From: Chara braunii
Taxonomy: Eukaryota > Streptophyta > Charophyceae > Charales > Characeae
Reading direction: 5' to 3'
NCBI GenBank assembly: GCA_003427395.1
Contig: BFEA01000050.1
Coordinates: forward strand, 769,818-803,527
DNA length: 33,710 nt
Below, piece by piece: positions 10,303-20,104 of the stretch. The notes beneath the pieces were generated by a model. That model was not told the DNA's origin, ran no database searches, and saw only the letters and a list, made by a program, of their open reading frames with translations. The position numbers and the translations under genes were made by a program. The stretch's first letter is position 1; each line of letters begins with the position of its first letter.

Positions 10303-10383
10303 TATTGTGCACTAACCTCCAATCAATCACGGCTGGCGCTTCCCCTGTTCACGCGTCGCATGGCATCCACGCCACCAAACGAC

Positions 10384-10425
10384 AGGTGGCACGTGGCAAG
10401 CTGAAAGCCACTGCCACGTGTCGGG
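10384..10425. promoter_or_regulatory. Two G-boxes in an inverted repeat
   Basis: ggCACGTGGCA (from about 10389) and TGCCACGTGtc (to about 10421) are inverted copies about 14 bases apart, each with a perfect CACGTG core. They lie upstream of the start at 10302 of the minus-strand ORF, a plausible promoter position. CACGTG is the plant bHLH/bZIP site. Function is inferred. Confidence 0.45.
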
Positions 10426-10589
10426 CGCATGCACAGGCCCAGTGGCCTGGGGGGCTCACCTCACCAGGATGCTCGTCAAGCCGGGTGCAGCCACGCCTCG
10501 CCTGCCGGCCGGTGTTAGGGCGCTAGCGCTATCGCAGTTCTCCAGGGGCTGTCTTGAGAATGCCTTAGGATTCTGGGTACTTCTTGCAA

Positions 10590-10940
10590 ACTCCTATTGC
10601 AGGAGATCTTAATGCTGTTCCAGATTGACATCTGGATTGATGACACATTCATTTCCCCTGTCCATCATATGTTGAGACTGACGAGTCAATAATAGCTGAC
10701 TTATGTCCCACACATAACCTGTTTGATTTATAGACAAGGCTGAAACCCACAGTCAAATCTTATACCTGTTTCAGGAAACGGCAATCAAGACAAAGCTCAA
10801 AATCACGTATCGATTCGATTCTTGTAGCAGAGGAATTACAAGGAGCACTTCAATGGGCAGAGATCTTCCCCAGGAGTCTTTTCCCAGGTCTGGATCATGC
10901 CATGTGTGTGGCAGTCTTCTCATTTCGTGAGAAACCTGAC
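10590..10940 (+). pseudogene. LINE APE-type endonuclease remnant
   Basis: One frame starting at GGA 10602 reads GDLNAVPD, then after three stops TDESIIADLCPTHNLFDL, then SKSRIDSILVAEEL and GLDHAMCVAVF. These are the GD(F/L)N, SRID-x-IL and DHA motifs of the APE endonuclease that nicks target DNA for LINE insertion. There are stops at about 10626, 10638, 10641 and 10731. RT sequence does not follow; a tandem SINE array begins at about 10991. It is a separate fragment from the LINE 3' end near 1 kb, since endonuclease lies upstream of RT in intact LINEs. Confidence 0.8.
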
Positions 10941-10990
10941 CAAGGAAAGGGGTACTAAGAATTAAACTCGTCCCATGTGAAATGTTTCGT

Positions 10991-11125
10991 GTCCAGTTGA
11001 TGTAGCTCAGTGGTTAGAGATCCAGTTGGAAATGTGCATTGTGGTATGAGGTTGCGGGTTCAAAACTCAATCGCAGCCTTGCGCATGGACACCGGCAGGG
11101 CGTTAGAATGACGCACGGCTGGACA
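10991..11125 (+). mobile_element. tRNA-derived SINE head, copy 1
   Basis: Contains a pol III A box TAGCTCAGTGG (11003-11013) and a B-box-like GGTTCAAAACT (11057-11067). The flanking body matches copies 2 and 3, ending around the shared gcgttagaatgacgcac. The tRNA fold is not intact, so this is a SINE, not a tRNA gene. Confidence 0.75.
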
Positions 11126-11360
11126 CACAGCCCCAGTTACACAGAGCACACATAGCCTTCAGGCAGACACAAAAAACATGGCCCTACAGGCTCATACAAA
11201 GCCTACATAACCTCTGGCCACACACATATACACACAACTACGATACTGGCCTGGGGGGGTCTATCAGGTATATATGACGGGGTCTACGCATGCATGGCTT
11301 AGATCTAGGGTAGGGTAGGGATATAAGTTGCTCCGGCTAGTCTGAGATCCGCCTAGCCTA

Positions 11361-11490
11361 GTCCAGTTGATGTGGCTCAGTGGTTAGAGCACCGGTTGGA
11401 AATGCGCATTGTGGTATGAGGTTTCGGGTTCAAAACTCAGTTGCAACTTTACAGAAGGACACGGGCAGGGCGTTAGACTGACGCATGACT
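11361..11490 (+). mobile_element. tRNA-derived SINE head, copy 2
   Basis: A box TGGCTCAGTGG (11373-11383) and B-like GGTTCAAAACT (11427-11437), 370 bases after the A box of copy 1. Followed by an 82-base tail (11491-11572) that begins ggtctacgcatgcatggc. Confidence 0.75.
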
Positions 11491-11572
11491 GGGGTCTACG
11501 CATGCATGGCTTAGATCTAGGCTATTGTGGGGATATAAGTCGCTCCGGCTAGTCTGAGATCCGCCTAGCCTA

Positions 11573-11705
11573 GTCCAGTTGATGTGGCTCAGTGGCTAGA
11601 GTACCAGTTGGAAATGCACATTGTGGTATGAGGTTGCGGGTTCAAAACTCAATTGCAACCTTGCGCATGGACACCGGCAGGGCGTTAGATTGACGCACGG
11701 CTGGA
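11573..11705 (+). mobile_element. tRNA-derived SINE head, copy 3
   Basis: A box TGGCTCAGTGG (11585-11595) and B-like GGTTCAAAACT (11639-11649), 212 bases after copy 2. The 212-base head-plus-tail unit is thus tandem, and the tail also occurs before copy 2 at 11280-11360. The head diverges after about 11705. Confidence 0.75.
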
Positions 11706-11895
11706 CATACACTCCCTTGGGCTGACACATTGTACTATTACAGACTTGCCTGCGCATCACCCAAGGGTTGTTCATGGTGTTGTATGTGGTTCTGGGTTTC
11801 ACATGGGTTGCTTGGAGGTGTTGGTCTTGGGCGTTCTGTTGATTTCCCCAGTCTGGCATATCACGCGTTCGTGCCATTTCCACTAGTCATTCACA

Positions 11896-11950
11896 TGGTA
11901 AAGTCATTTGATTACATGTTACAAGGTCACGGGTTCGAGCTTGGTTCGGA
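11896..11950 (+). other. Possible second tRNA-like (B-box) sequence
   Basis: ggtcacGGGTTCGAGcttgg has a perfect B-box core (GGTTCGA), and tggtaaagtcatttgattacatg resembles a D-arm/anticodon region. No good A box and no acceptor stem. It may be the head of another SINE family. Confidence 0.3.
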
Positions 11951-12085
11951 CCTTGGGGGGTCCTTGTCCCGCTTACCCCGTTATCTCTTTGATATACACA
12001 CATGATGCTGCCTATACATCTCGATACATTGATTCACAGAGCACACACAGCCTTCGGGCATATACATAGCTTGCGAATTATACAT

Positions 12086-13010
12086 NNNNNNNNNNNNNNN
12101 NNNNNNNNNNNNNNNNNNNNNNNNNNNNNNNNNNNNNNNNNNNNNNNNNNNNNNNNNNNNNNNNNNNNNNNNNNNNNNNNNNNNNNNNNNNNNNNNNNNN
12201 NNNNNNNNNNNNNNNNNNNNNNNNNNNNNNNNNNNNNNNNNNNNNNNNNNNNNNNNNNNNNNNNNNNNNNNNNNNNNNNNNNNNNNNNNNNNNNNNNNNN
12301 NNNNNNNNNNNNNNNNNNNNNNNNNNNNNNNNNNNNNNNNNNNNNNNNNNNNNNNNNNNNNNNNNNNNNNNNNNNNNNNNNNNNNNNNNNNNNNNNNNNN
12401 NNNNNNNNNNNNNNNNNNNNNNNNNNNNNNNNNNNNNNNNNNNNNNNNNNNNNNNNNNNNNNNNNNNNNNNNNNNNNNNNNNNNNNNNNNNNNNNNNNNN
12501 NNNNNNNNNNNNNNNNNNNNNNNNNNNNNNNNNNNNNNNNNNNNNNNNNNNNNNNNNNNNNNNNNNNNNNNNNNNNNNNNNNNNNNNNNNNNNNNNNNNN
12601 NNNNNNNNNNNNNNNNNNNNNNNNNNNNNNNNNNNNNNNNNNNNNNNNNNNNNNNNNNNNNNNNNNNNNNNNNNNNNNNNNNNNNNNNNNNNNNNNNNNN
12701 NNNNNNNNNNNNNNNNNNNNNNNNNNNNNNNNNNNNNNNNNNNNNNNNNNNNNNNNNNNNNNNNNNNNNNNNNNNNNNNNNNNNNNNNNNNNNNNNNNNN
12801 NNNNNNNNNNNNNNNNNNNNNNNNNNNNNNNNNNNNNNNNNNNNNNNNNNNNNNNNNNNNNNNNNNNNNNNNNNNNNNNNNNNNNNNNNNNNNNNNNNNN
12901 NNNNNNNNNNNNNNNNNNNNNNNNNNNNNNNNNNNNNNNNNNNNNNNNNNNNNNNNNNNNNNNNNNNNNNNNNNNNNNNNNNNNNNNNNNNNNNNNNNNN
13001 NNNNNNNNNN
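12086..13010. other. Assembly gap (925 N)
   Basis: All bases are N. Reading frames that span it are artefacts. The sequence restarts in a 19-base poly(A) at 13011-13029, so the right edge may be the A tail of an element whose body lies in the gap. Confidence 0.99.
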
Positions 13011-13029
13011 AAAAAAAAAAAAAAAAAAA

Positions 13030-13395
13030 GATCCGCCTGGCCTTGGGTAAGCTAGGGGAAGGACGGTACGACGTGTCCGCGGGCGCTGGCCTACCTTGCT
13101 TAGGTAATCCTGCTGGGTAGACTCTCTGAATAGGGCTGGGAGGTTGGCCCAGCCCTGGTGCTTGTCGCTGCTGTCTGGTCCAAGTTGCCTGGTACGGTGA
13201 TGGTCCTGAGTGCTGGTCACAATGAGGTAGGATAGTAGGGACAGGGGGTGCGCTGGGAGTATTAACGTGGGGATGGGTAAGGTAGGTGCCCTATCCTGTC
13301 AGGACAACCATTCGCTGCCACTACCAGCAATCACCGTGTGTCTGGTCCTTGGCCTCTACAGCACCCTGGGCTTTTAAAAAAAAAATAAAAAAAAA
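13030..13395 (+). mobile_element. A-tailed retroposon, copy A (uninterrupted reference)
   Basis: Ends in an A-rich tail (tttaaaaaaaaaataaaaaaaaatgg). It contains ggtgatggtcctgagtgctgg near 13200, ggagtattaacgtggggatggg at about 13255 and gcctctacagcaccctgggc near 13355. Two further copies in the window confirm it is a repeat (14170-14252 plus 29980-30135; 31074-31163). No convincing pol III boxes and no coding capacity are seen, so the class (SINE-like, non-autonomous) is uncertain. Confidence 0.75.
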
Positions 13396-14169
13396 TGGAT
13401 TGTATCATTAAATATATACTCGATCCTCAATACAAGGACCATCACCCGACCCCCAGCCACGGTTGTGGACACTGGTGCTAGGCAAGCCCCACCTTCTTTG
13501 CCCTACCTAACCCACAGCAGGAGCAGAGCCGAGCAAGCCACGTTGCACAGATGCTCCAAATGCCAGGCATGACCTATTGTGCCCCAGACCTCCCTAGGTG
13601 GAGTCCACACGTTATACCGTAGCTGTTGTCCTAATCCCCGCAGGGACCCCGCCTCAACGCACTCTACGCGTGATCTGTTTAGCAATGAATAGACAATCAC
13701 CCTCCAGACTTCGATTATCGGCGAGGTCTCCCGCCCAAAGGCACCCAAGACTCGGAGCCCAGGCACCCAGGGCTATCATCAGTTAGATTATCTCCCACCT
13801 TTCAACAGATCCCGGTCATCAGCGAAAGATCCCCTCAAGGCTTCAGAAGAGACTGACTGCGAACTCGGTAGGCGGTAGGCCACGATTCGGAAACGGAGTG
13901 AGGGTGCGCCAGGAGATATATCGAGAGGGGTGATAGGATGGGAGGCCACGATTCGTCCCTCACGCATCCCATAGTCCATCCCCCCAGATGTAGTTGTATG
14001 ATTGATTGTATGGTTGTAACCTGGTAGGTTGTAAGCAGACGGTTGCATGATTCCTCAAATGTAAATTGTAAGCAGACAGTTGTATGGTTGTATGGTTGTA
14101 AGACTCAAACAGAGCATGTTTGTACGAGTTATAATAATCCAATGGGCTGTGACAAGCACCAAGGCTGGA
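13396..14169. other. No recognisable gene; short ttgtatg repeats
   Basis: Frames are short and no motif is recognised. From 13990 to 14105 the motif ttgtatg/gattgtatggttgtaa recurs a few times as weak tandem repeats. The sequence is likely flank of the interrupted retroposon. Confidence 0.5.
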
Positions 14170-14252
14170 AGTACTGGTAGGGTGATGGTCCTGAGTGCTG
14201 GTCACACTGAGGTAGGATAGTAGGGACAGGGGGTGCGCTAGGAGTGTTAACA
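14170..14252 (+). mobile_element. A-tailed retroposon, copy B, left half
   Basis: ggtgatggtcctgagtgctgg to ggagtgttaac matches copy A at about 13195-13261. The match stops at the LTR element boundary, and the rest of copy B resumes at 29980, 15.7 kb downstream. Confidence 0.88.
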
Positions 14253-15115
14253 TGTGACGTGCCAGCTTCCAGACCTGCGCCATCTTCCAACCCCCCCCCC
14301 CCCCCCTCCTCTCTTTTTCGAATTTTCGTTGTCTTTCCAACAGGCCGAATAGGCCCCTTTTTGTATTTCCATGAATTAATGCGTGATTGGGGAGGCCCGT
14401 CCTTCTCAGGACCTTCGTCATTTTGGGCCGCATTTTGGAATTCCATCTTTTGCAATTCGGGAAATACATGGGAAATACGCGCGCCTTAGCAAGCGCGCTA
14501 GGAATTTGGGTCGACGGTTAGGAATTCCGGAATGAGCGAAACCTGATGTGTCCTTTCTTGTGCATGAATGTTCTTGACTTCGTCTTGGAAAACTCTGGGA
14601 ATTTTCGTATGAATCTGAATAGGTATAGAACTTTTCCCGCGCCCGCTCTACGCGCGGATATGGTACTTTTCAATTTTGAATTAGCTGTACCTGTTTCGGT
14701 GCCCTTTTTGCCTCCGCGTCAGCGTCATGCACGCGAACCTCCCCTTCCCGCTTCCCTCGCTATGTTCGACACTCTCTTCTTCGCGCTCACGCTCCTTCTC
14801 TCTTTGTAACCATTTTCCATCTCTCCCTCGCGCGCCTTTTCTCTTCCTTGATCGTCTGAATCGTGGTTCTGTTTCGTGCTATCCTTCGCGCCCTTCTTCT
14901 CCCCGCTCTAAACCTTGTGCCGGAATACCCTGTCGATTTCCTCCTCCTCCCCTCTGGCCAAGGAGACGCGTCGTGTTACACGACGATTCTGATTGGCTAT
15001 GACTGGGCTCTGAAGGATCAACATGGCTTTCCTCGGGCGATTATCCCCGAGGTTTCCCTTACCCCTCCCCACTTCGGTTTTAATCCTTCCTAGCATCTAT
15101 TTCCTTTCCCGCAGC

Positions 15116-15122
15116 TATAAAT
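15116..15122 (+). promoter_or_regulatory. TATA box of the 5' LTR
   Basis: TATAAAT in cagctataaattccgcaagcg, conserved at 28545-28551 in the other LTR. It lies about 0.86 kb into the LTR, implying a U3 of that size and a long transcribed R-U5. Confidence 0.55.
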
Positions 15123-15727
15123 TCCGCAAGCGCACCTAAAAATCTCTCTCTCAACTTATCGGCCAACTTTGGGGAAGCAGTGGCTAGATGGTACGTGTGA
15201 TGTGCGAGTCGAAAAGTCCTAACGAGACGACTGTAGTTTTGCCAGTTGTGCGCTGGATCGCCCGACGGACTGTGAGATCCTGGCAAGACCGTGTAGAGAC
15301 TGAGTCGGCGGGGTGACAATCACTATGGTGGGAGTAGCACGTGACGGCAGGGATCGCCAGTGCCCATATGAGGATCGTAATCGGAAGTTGAGTGAATGTA
15401 TGGCCTAGGGCCACAATGGAATTTCAGGGCAGTTGCACCTCTTTTTGCTTCAAGTCTAGTTTTCGAGCGTGAGTTCCATTCATGCGACATTTAAGCCGGA
15501 ATTTCTCGTCAAGGTCATCCAACTTTCTCATCACCTTTTGCCTTCTTCTCTCTTCTGATCTATGTCTCTCCTCCCTCGCACCTCCTTTCTGTTATATTTC
15601 TGCTATAATGCATGGACTATGATGATTTCTCTCCTTTCACTTTGATATGTGCACGCAATAGATTCCGCCTGAGGACTTGTGTGAGCATGATAGGGATGTT
15701 GATTGATGGATCTGATTAAATGCGGGA

Positions 15728-16421
15728 TTGGATTGGCCGAATGAAGGATGCATGATTAGGAAGGATTTTGTGCTTTGCCCTTTTGCCATGTGGACCGATT
15801 GTCCCAATCCGACTGGGCGCCCACTTCCCGTGCCTCCGCCACGCTCCTTCCCGTACAACGAGGAAAGGACACGTGTATGTGAGTGGGACATACGAGAAGT
15901 TGTCGCCAAGATCGGCAGGCATTACAACTTTCCACATGAGACCTGGTGCTCCGGATTCGTTGGTTCGGGATTCGTAATTATCGATACGCACTTTCCGCCT
16001 TATTCGCTATTGTTGTCGTTTAATGAGTTGATCGTCATCCCGTGGGCGGCAATGGCGCCTCATTGGCCTAACACTCTATGTTCGTCGCACTGAGCGTTAC
16101 CTAGCCAAAGGCTTCCACTACCGCACACGTGGCGAGGATGAACACAAGGAGAGAGTCACTCGATTGAGGCCCTCCACGTTGGATAATTCAGAGTTGTGTA
16201 GTGAACGTCGACGAGACCTTATCCGAAACGGGATACTATGTGTGTACCCTCCCCCTTTCATTCAAAACGTAGGGCAAGTTGGGCAACGGCTCGCTGGGAA
16301 GTACAACGATACTTTTTGGATTGAATTCCCCACCGTCGTGAGCCCCACGCGCCCCATTTCCCTTAGATCGCGCGACGACGGACCCCTTCTCACTAAAGTC
16401 GGACCAACACAGGGGATTTGA
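15728..16421 (+). other. Conserved reading frame inside the LTR (one frameshift)
   Basis: From 15728 a frame reads 121 codons (starting MDWPNEGCMI, with LCPFAMWTDCPNP). A shift near 16060 leads into a second frame (RYLAKGFHYRTRGEDEHKERVT) open to the TGA at 16419. The 3' LTR holds the same first frame for 82 codons (29157-29405), also free of stops for about 235 bases despite about 10% divergence. The amino-acid changes are frequent, so I see no clear sign of constraint. No domain is recognised. It lies downstream of the TATA box. It may be chance or an LTR-encoded protein. Confidence 0.3.
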
Positions 16422-16545
16422 GTTCCGTCTGTGTCCCCACACTCAATTTTCCCAAAATTCCTTGGCACACCCTATTTTGGTTGTTCTTCCCAGGCCTTTC
16501 CGCGAATCAAAACACTCCGACGGAAAGCAACACAGGGCGTGAGGC

Positions 16546-16558
16546 TGGTATCGGAGCC
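16546..16558 (+). other. Primer-binding site
   Basis: TGGTATCGGAGCC, one mismatch from the canonical TGGTATCAGAGCC complementary to initiator Met-tRNA, immediately after the 5' LTR. Confidence 0.85.
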
Positions 16559-16675
16559 GACACGTGTCGGTTCTGACATTAGTAAGGCGAGTTGGCGAGA
16601 GGAAGACCTGCCAGCCGATCTAATCGGCAGAGTCCTCTCGTCACTCGACAAAGGTCCACAGAAACTCGACCAAAG

Positions 16676-17948
16676 ATGCCCATGGTTGAGGCCAATGGAC
16701 CGGCTCCTCGGGTAATGGTAAGTATCCCCGCCACTTTTCCGTTTTATTCAAATCATACTCATCCCGAGGCATGGCTCGAAGCCGTACAAGCTCAGGGATA
16801 TGGCGCTGAGGATCTTCTTCGCGTCATGATCACCCTGCTCCTCAAGAACACCGCTCATGATTGGTTTAGAAGACACACGTGGGTGGATTGGGATACCTTC
16901 AAGAGAGTGTTCCTAGCAAAATTTGACGAAGTCAGTGAGGATGTTGCATGTTTTTTGCTGAAAACCCATCCCCAGGATCCCGGAGAGTTGCTACCCGACT
17001 TTGTGGATCGGTTTCAAACAGCGTTAGATAAATCGGGCAGGGAGGAAAACGCCGCTCGAGATTTGTTCATCGATCATCTCCACAACCCAGTGCTAAAAGC
17101 AAAACTACATACAAAGGTTCCGCCGAAGATGAACCAATTACCTGCCATTATTGATAAAGCACTTGAACTGGATTTGCTGGATACGAACAAGTACATTAGT
17201 GAGGGGGATGAAGACATTTCGGACACGATGCAGGATATGGCAGCCAAGAGACGTTCGTGGCTCAGATCCGTGGGGCGATTTTACCATCGCCCCGATCACG
17301 ATTATCAGAACGGACCCTCCCGGACTCAGCTCAGCATCTCCTATCTTTTGTCCCCCCCCTCCTCCAAAGATGATACCTGTAAACACTGTCATGCCTCAGT
17401 TGGCTGCGTCGGTCCCAATCACAAACCTACATTTGGCTCAAATGATTCATGCCGCCACTACCCGACAATCTCAGTGGATGAACAATCTGATTCAAACGCA
17501 AACTTCTCAGATGGATCGATTAGTCTAAGAACAGATCTTGACGAAACTAATGAGTACTAATTCAAGTTCCCCACGTTCCGCCCCTCCTTCCTATCCCTTG
17601 CTGACTTCTCATCCCGCTCCCGGACAAGCTCCCTATGCCCCACATCACGCGGTCGAACCATCTGACAGGATCGAATGCTACAACTGTAAGCAACCCGAAC
17701 ACTTTGCACAGGATTAACCCTTGCCGAAACGCAATCAACCTCCACCTGCAACCGCACCCGTCGCCATGAACCAAGGACGGGTGACCACGTTGTTAGAAGC
17801 AGCAAGAGATAGGGAGTCTAACTCTTCCTCTTTAGACCCGTCTTCTTCACCGGAACCCATCGCGTCCACTTCAGGATCATCGTTCGAAGCGGCCGATGTC
17901 GTTGATCCGACAAAGTACCTCCAATTAGCGGGACTGATCCGGGACTGA
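16676..17948 (+). pseudogene. gag: gag of the PHD-containing element
   Basis: I choose the ATG at 16676 (MPMVEANGPAP) because it is the start nearest the capsid-like sequence, and its frame is already open from 16592. Capsid features: FPFYSNHTHPEAWLEAVQAQG, AHDWFRRH, WDTFKRVFLAKF and FVDRFQTALDKSG, resembling the retrotrans_gag family in tryptophan and hydrophobic spacing. The frame shifts between about 17260 and 17400 (near a C-run at 17349), after which the Gln/Pro-rich C-terminus and zinc knuckle follow in the other frame, with stops at 17526 and 17715. Gag assembles the particle. The protein is inactive because of the frame changes. Confidence 0.8.
17676..17717 (+). pseudogene. Gag CCHC zinc knuckle, fourth ligand now a stop
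   Basis: CYNCKQPEHFAQD then TAA: CX2CX4HX4 with the position of the last Cys (17715) occupied by a stop codon. RNA-binding domain of nucleocapsid, broken. Confidence 0.8.
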
Positions 17949-18057
17949 TCGGAGCAATCCGACCTGACAAAGAGGAGCTTGAATGGGTTGAACAGGGATC
18001 AGAACCCGGTCCTCAGTTTCGAACAGGAGAAATCGACATCCTACAGACACTAAACAG

Positions 18058-18905
18058 TTGGATATCCGAGTTTCTGTCCCAGTAGGTCATTTGCTAACCA
18101 TATCCGAAGTTGTGAATGATAAACTTCTTCAGCAGTGCCAAAAGAATCAGAAACGATTCACGTACCAACACGTTCAGAGGGTGTTGAAGAAGAAGAAGGA
18201 TGAAGAAGCTGAATCGGCCTCTCCTCCACAGGTACCAGTATCCACCGTGAAAGTGTCAGACGTACCTGAAATTGCTCGGGTTGCCACCATCTCGTATGCA
18301 GAGAATGATTACTTTGTTCGCGTTCGATCGGTTCTGTGGAAGAGTGGAGAATGTGATTGCGAAGTGTGGGGAAACCGTTCAATGTTCTCGTCGATACCGG
18401 ATCCGCTGCTGTGGCAATGTTTTTGGAAACCGTCCGAAAACCTGGATGCTTAAACTCGATCCTTCCATTGTCTGGGAAAGACAACTACGTCCCTGCTGAT
18501 GAGGAAACCATGAATATAGTAAAAATTATTGAGAATGTAGTCGTCAAGGTTAGACGAGTGCATGTCCTGGTTAACGCATTAGTCATTGATGTGCAGTCAT
18601 ACTCAGTACTGTTGGGATTACCTTGGGCGATGGTTGTGGGTGCACGAATATATTTAGATTCCAAACAACTTATTACACACACGGGAGGAAAGCCTCAGAC
18701 TGTTCCGTTGCGAGTATCCACTCGATCGCCGAGAAAGAATCTCAGCCTCACTAACTCCAAGTTCCGGTTAGGAATGATCCAAGTCCCGAGTCAAGAAGAA
18801 GATTCTTCCGAAAGCAGCGACGAGGTCCAATGTTCTTCCGATGATGAATATGACGAACGGGATTACGCCAAACTATTAAATCATATGCCCACCGAAGAGG
18901 AATGA
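18058..18905 (+). pseudogene. Protease region of pol
   Basis: The first frame (18058-18340) is a Lys-rich linker (RVLKKKKDEEAESAS). After a frame change near 18350 the retropepsin domain follows: NVLVDTGSAAVAMFLE with intact DTGS at 18393-18404, and SYSVLLGLPWA (18597-18626), the flap-distal hydrophobic-Gly motif. An acidic Ser/Asp/Glu tail (SSESSDEVQCSSDDEYDERD) ends at a TGA at 18903. The protease cleaves Gag-Pol. The catalytic motif is complete, so this domain is the best preserved of the element, though the upstream frame change would block expression. Confidence 0.85.
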
Positions 18906-19006
18906 AATCAGTTGGTCGAGCTGTTCGTTCACGAGGCTAAAGCGGAATTCCGGATGATCCCAATTATCACACGAACGTTTGGTCTAAACACCAAAAGAAA
19001 CGAGTT

Positions 19007-19028
19007 CCCCCCCCCCCCCCCCCCCCCC
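19007..19028. repeat. Poly(C) run
   Basis: 22 consecutive C, a place where assemblies and reads commonly fail. It marks the left edge of the foreign block. Confidence 0.97.
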
Positions 19029-19146
19029 AAACATGGGCCCAGTGCCCAAGGTTGATATTATCAACAAGAAGCTTGAGGTCGGGGTCCTCACAGTCTACCC
19101 GGAGTGACCGGACCGAACATATTGAGAACCGGGCTCAGCGTCCCTC

Positions 19147-19175
19147 ATATGATGATGATGATGATGATGATGATT
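19147..19175. repeat. (ATG)n tract
   Basis: Eight or so ATG triplets, complementary in type to the CAT tract at 9359. Confidence 0.95.
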
Positions 19176-19198
19176 AGTATGAAACCATATAGAAGACT

Positions 19199-19571
19199 AT
19201 GCTATATCGGCAATTATGGCCTCCTTCTAAGATCATTGAACACCTCCTGAAATCCACTGCAGGTTTCCGAACACTCGAGTATCTAAGGGATTTCCAACAG
19301 ATCATAACAATACTCACTAAAACCGACTTATTCTCTGACAAACTCATCTAGGCCTCACGCCCCCTTTCTGCTAGGTTACAGAGCGACGCGACTCACCCCA
19401 GCTCTGACCAGTGTTGTCCTATGTCAGCAACCCCCAACTGTCCTTTAGGACGCCCCCGCATAGCATCCCCAGACCTCTCTACAAGGCCTCATGCCCTCAC
19501 CTTCGGCAAGTTACTGGGCATCACCCCGGCTCCGGCCAGCGTCGTTCTGGCAGTGGACAGCTACGGATCCT
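19199..19571 (+). other. Unknown open frame with one stop, overlapping a dispersed repeat
   Basis: From ATG 19199 a frame runs 50 codons to a TAG at 19349 and then stays open to a TGA at about 19571. The first part (MLYRQLWPPSKIIEHLLKS) reads like a real protein, but no domain is recognised. The second part coincides with the repeat at 19349-19570. Confidence 0.25.
19349..19570 (-). repeat. Dispersed repeat, family B (inverted copy)
   Basis: Contains two similar modules about 135 bases apart (ggcctcacgccc... and ggcctcatgccc..., each followed by a caccccagctc/caccccggctc block). The reverse complement matches 32530-32755 (ctggcc..tgctggggtg, ggagccgggg, gggcatgaggcct), so the family lies in both orientations. 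Confidence 0.7.
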
Positions 19572-19707
19572 GAATATAACAGTCTGATTCCAGTGTAGAT
19601 TCGTACAAACCGCCAGCAAACCCTCAGAGTCCCGAGAGATTCTTCAAACTACCAGGAATAACAAGGGTGGTTGTTTTAAGAACTCATAAAAATCAAAAAG
19701 TATAGGA

Positions 19708-20050
19708 ATACCCCCCTGTCCCCCTCATTCCCCTGCCCCACCGCTGCCTCCGCCAAAAAGGACCGCCCCTGATCACGGGCGCTCATCATCGCCGCCAACT
19801 TGGGACGGACTTCCCCCCTACTCCCACAAAAGGCATCCAATTCCCATCCAAAGAATGCCTTTGCCAACCCCTTGCCCTAATCTGCCTCCGCTATGGTATG
19901 ATGTCGACCGATACATCTCCCCCAGCCCTAGAATAGAGCATCCCGCAAAATATGCCCCATCTCCCTTCAGGGCAATCACCTCCCTCCTTGTGAAGCCCTT
20001 GCAGAGTAGAGCTCTCCCCCTCAGAACCAGCCCACCACCCCACCAGAAAC
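19708..20050 (-). repeat. Family A repeat, inverted copy 1
   Basis: C-rich sequence with ccgctgcctccgcc, tagaatagagcatcccgc and cttgcagagtagagctctcc. It matches copy 2 about 390-400 bases downstream and the reverse complement of 9018-9335. Confidence 0.8.
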
Positions 20051-20104
20051 AATTTGTTTATGTTTAAGAGGAGTATCCAAGTTCTGGACGTTTCTGTAGA
20101 TTAA

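Larger units (their letters stand above)
14253..16545 (+). repeat. 5' LTR (about 2.29 kb)
   Basis: Aligns along its whole length with 27677-29979, starting TGTGACG. It drives element transcription and provides polyadenylation. A C-run lies at 14291-14307. The conserved block gcgcgccttagcaagcgcgc (14478-14497) is identical in both LTRs. A TATA box is at 15116. The end is odd: the 3' LTR finishes ...gaggttgagcgtcaca, while here gaggc runs straight into the PBS, so the last ~10 bases seem lost or altered. Confidence 0.92.

Noticed and set aside
9443-10315. 290-codon plus-strand ORF with very hydrophobic N-terminal half, resembling a membrane protein
   Set aside because: The Val/Ile run is the plus-strand reading of a triplet repeat. 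The minus-strand frame over the non-repeat part looks more protein-like.
11003-11067. Possible tRNA genes
   Set aside because: A and B boxes are present but the acceptor and anticodon stems do not form, B box has mismatches, and the sequence is repeated with a non-tRNA body, so SINE is the better call.
11313-11326. Telomere-like gggtagggtaggg
   Set aside because: Only about two and a half hexamers and not the TTTAGGG heptamer; a chance G-rich string.
12002-13220. Two frames of over 370 codons on opposite strands
   Set aside because: They are almost entirely N translated as X across the assembly gap.
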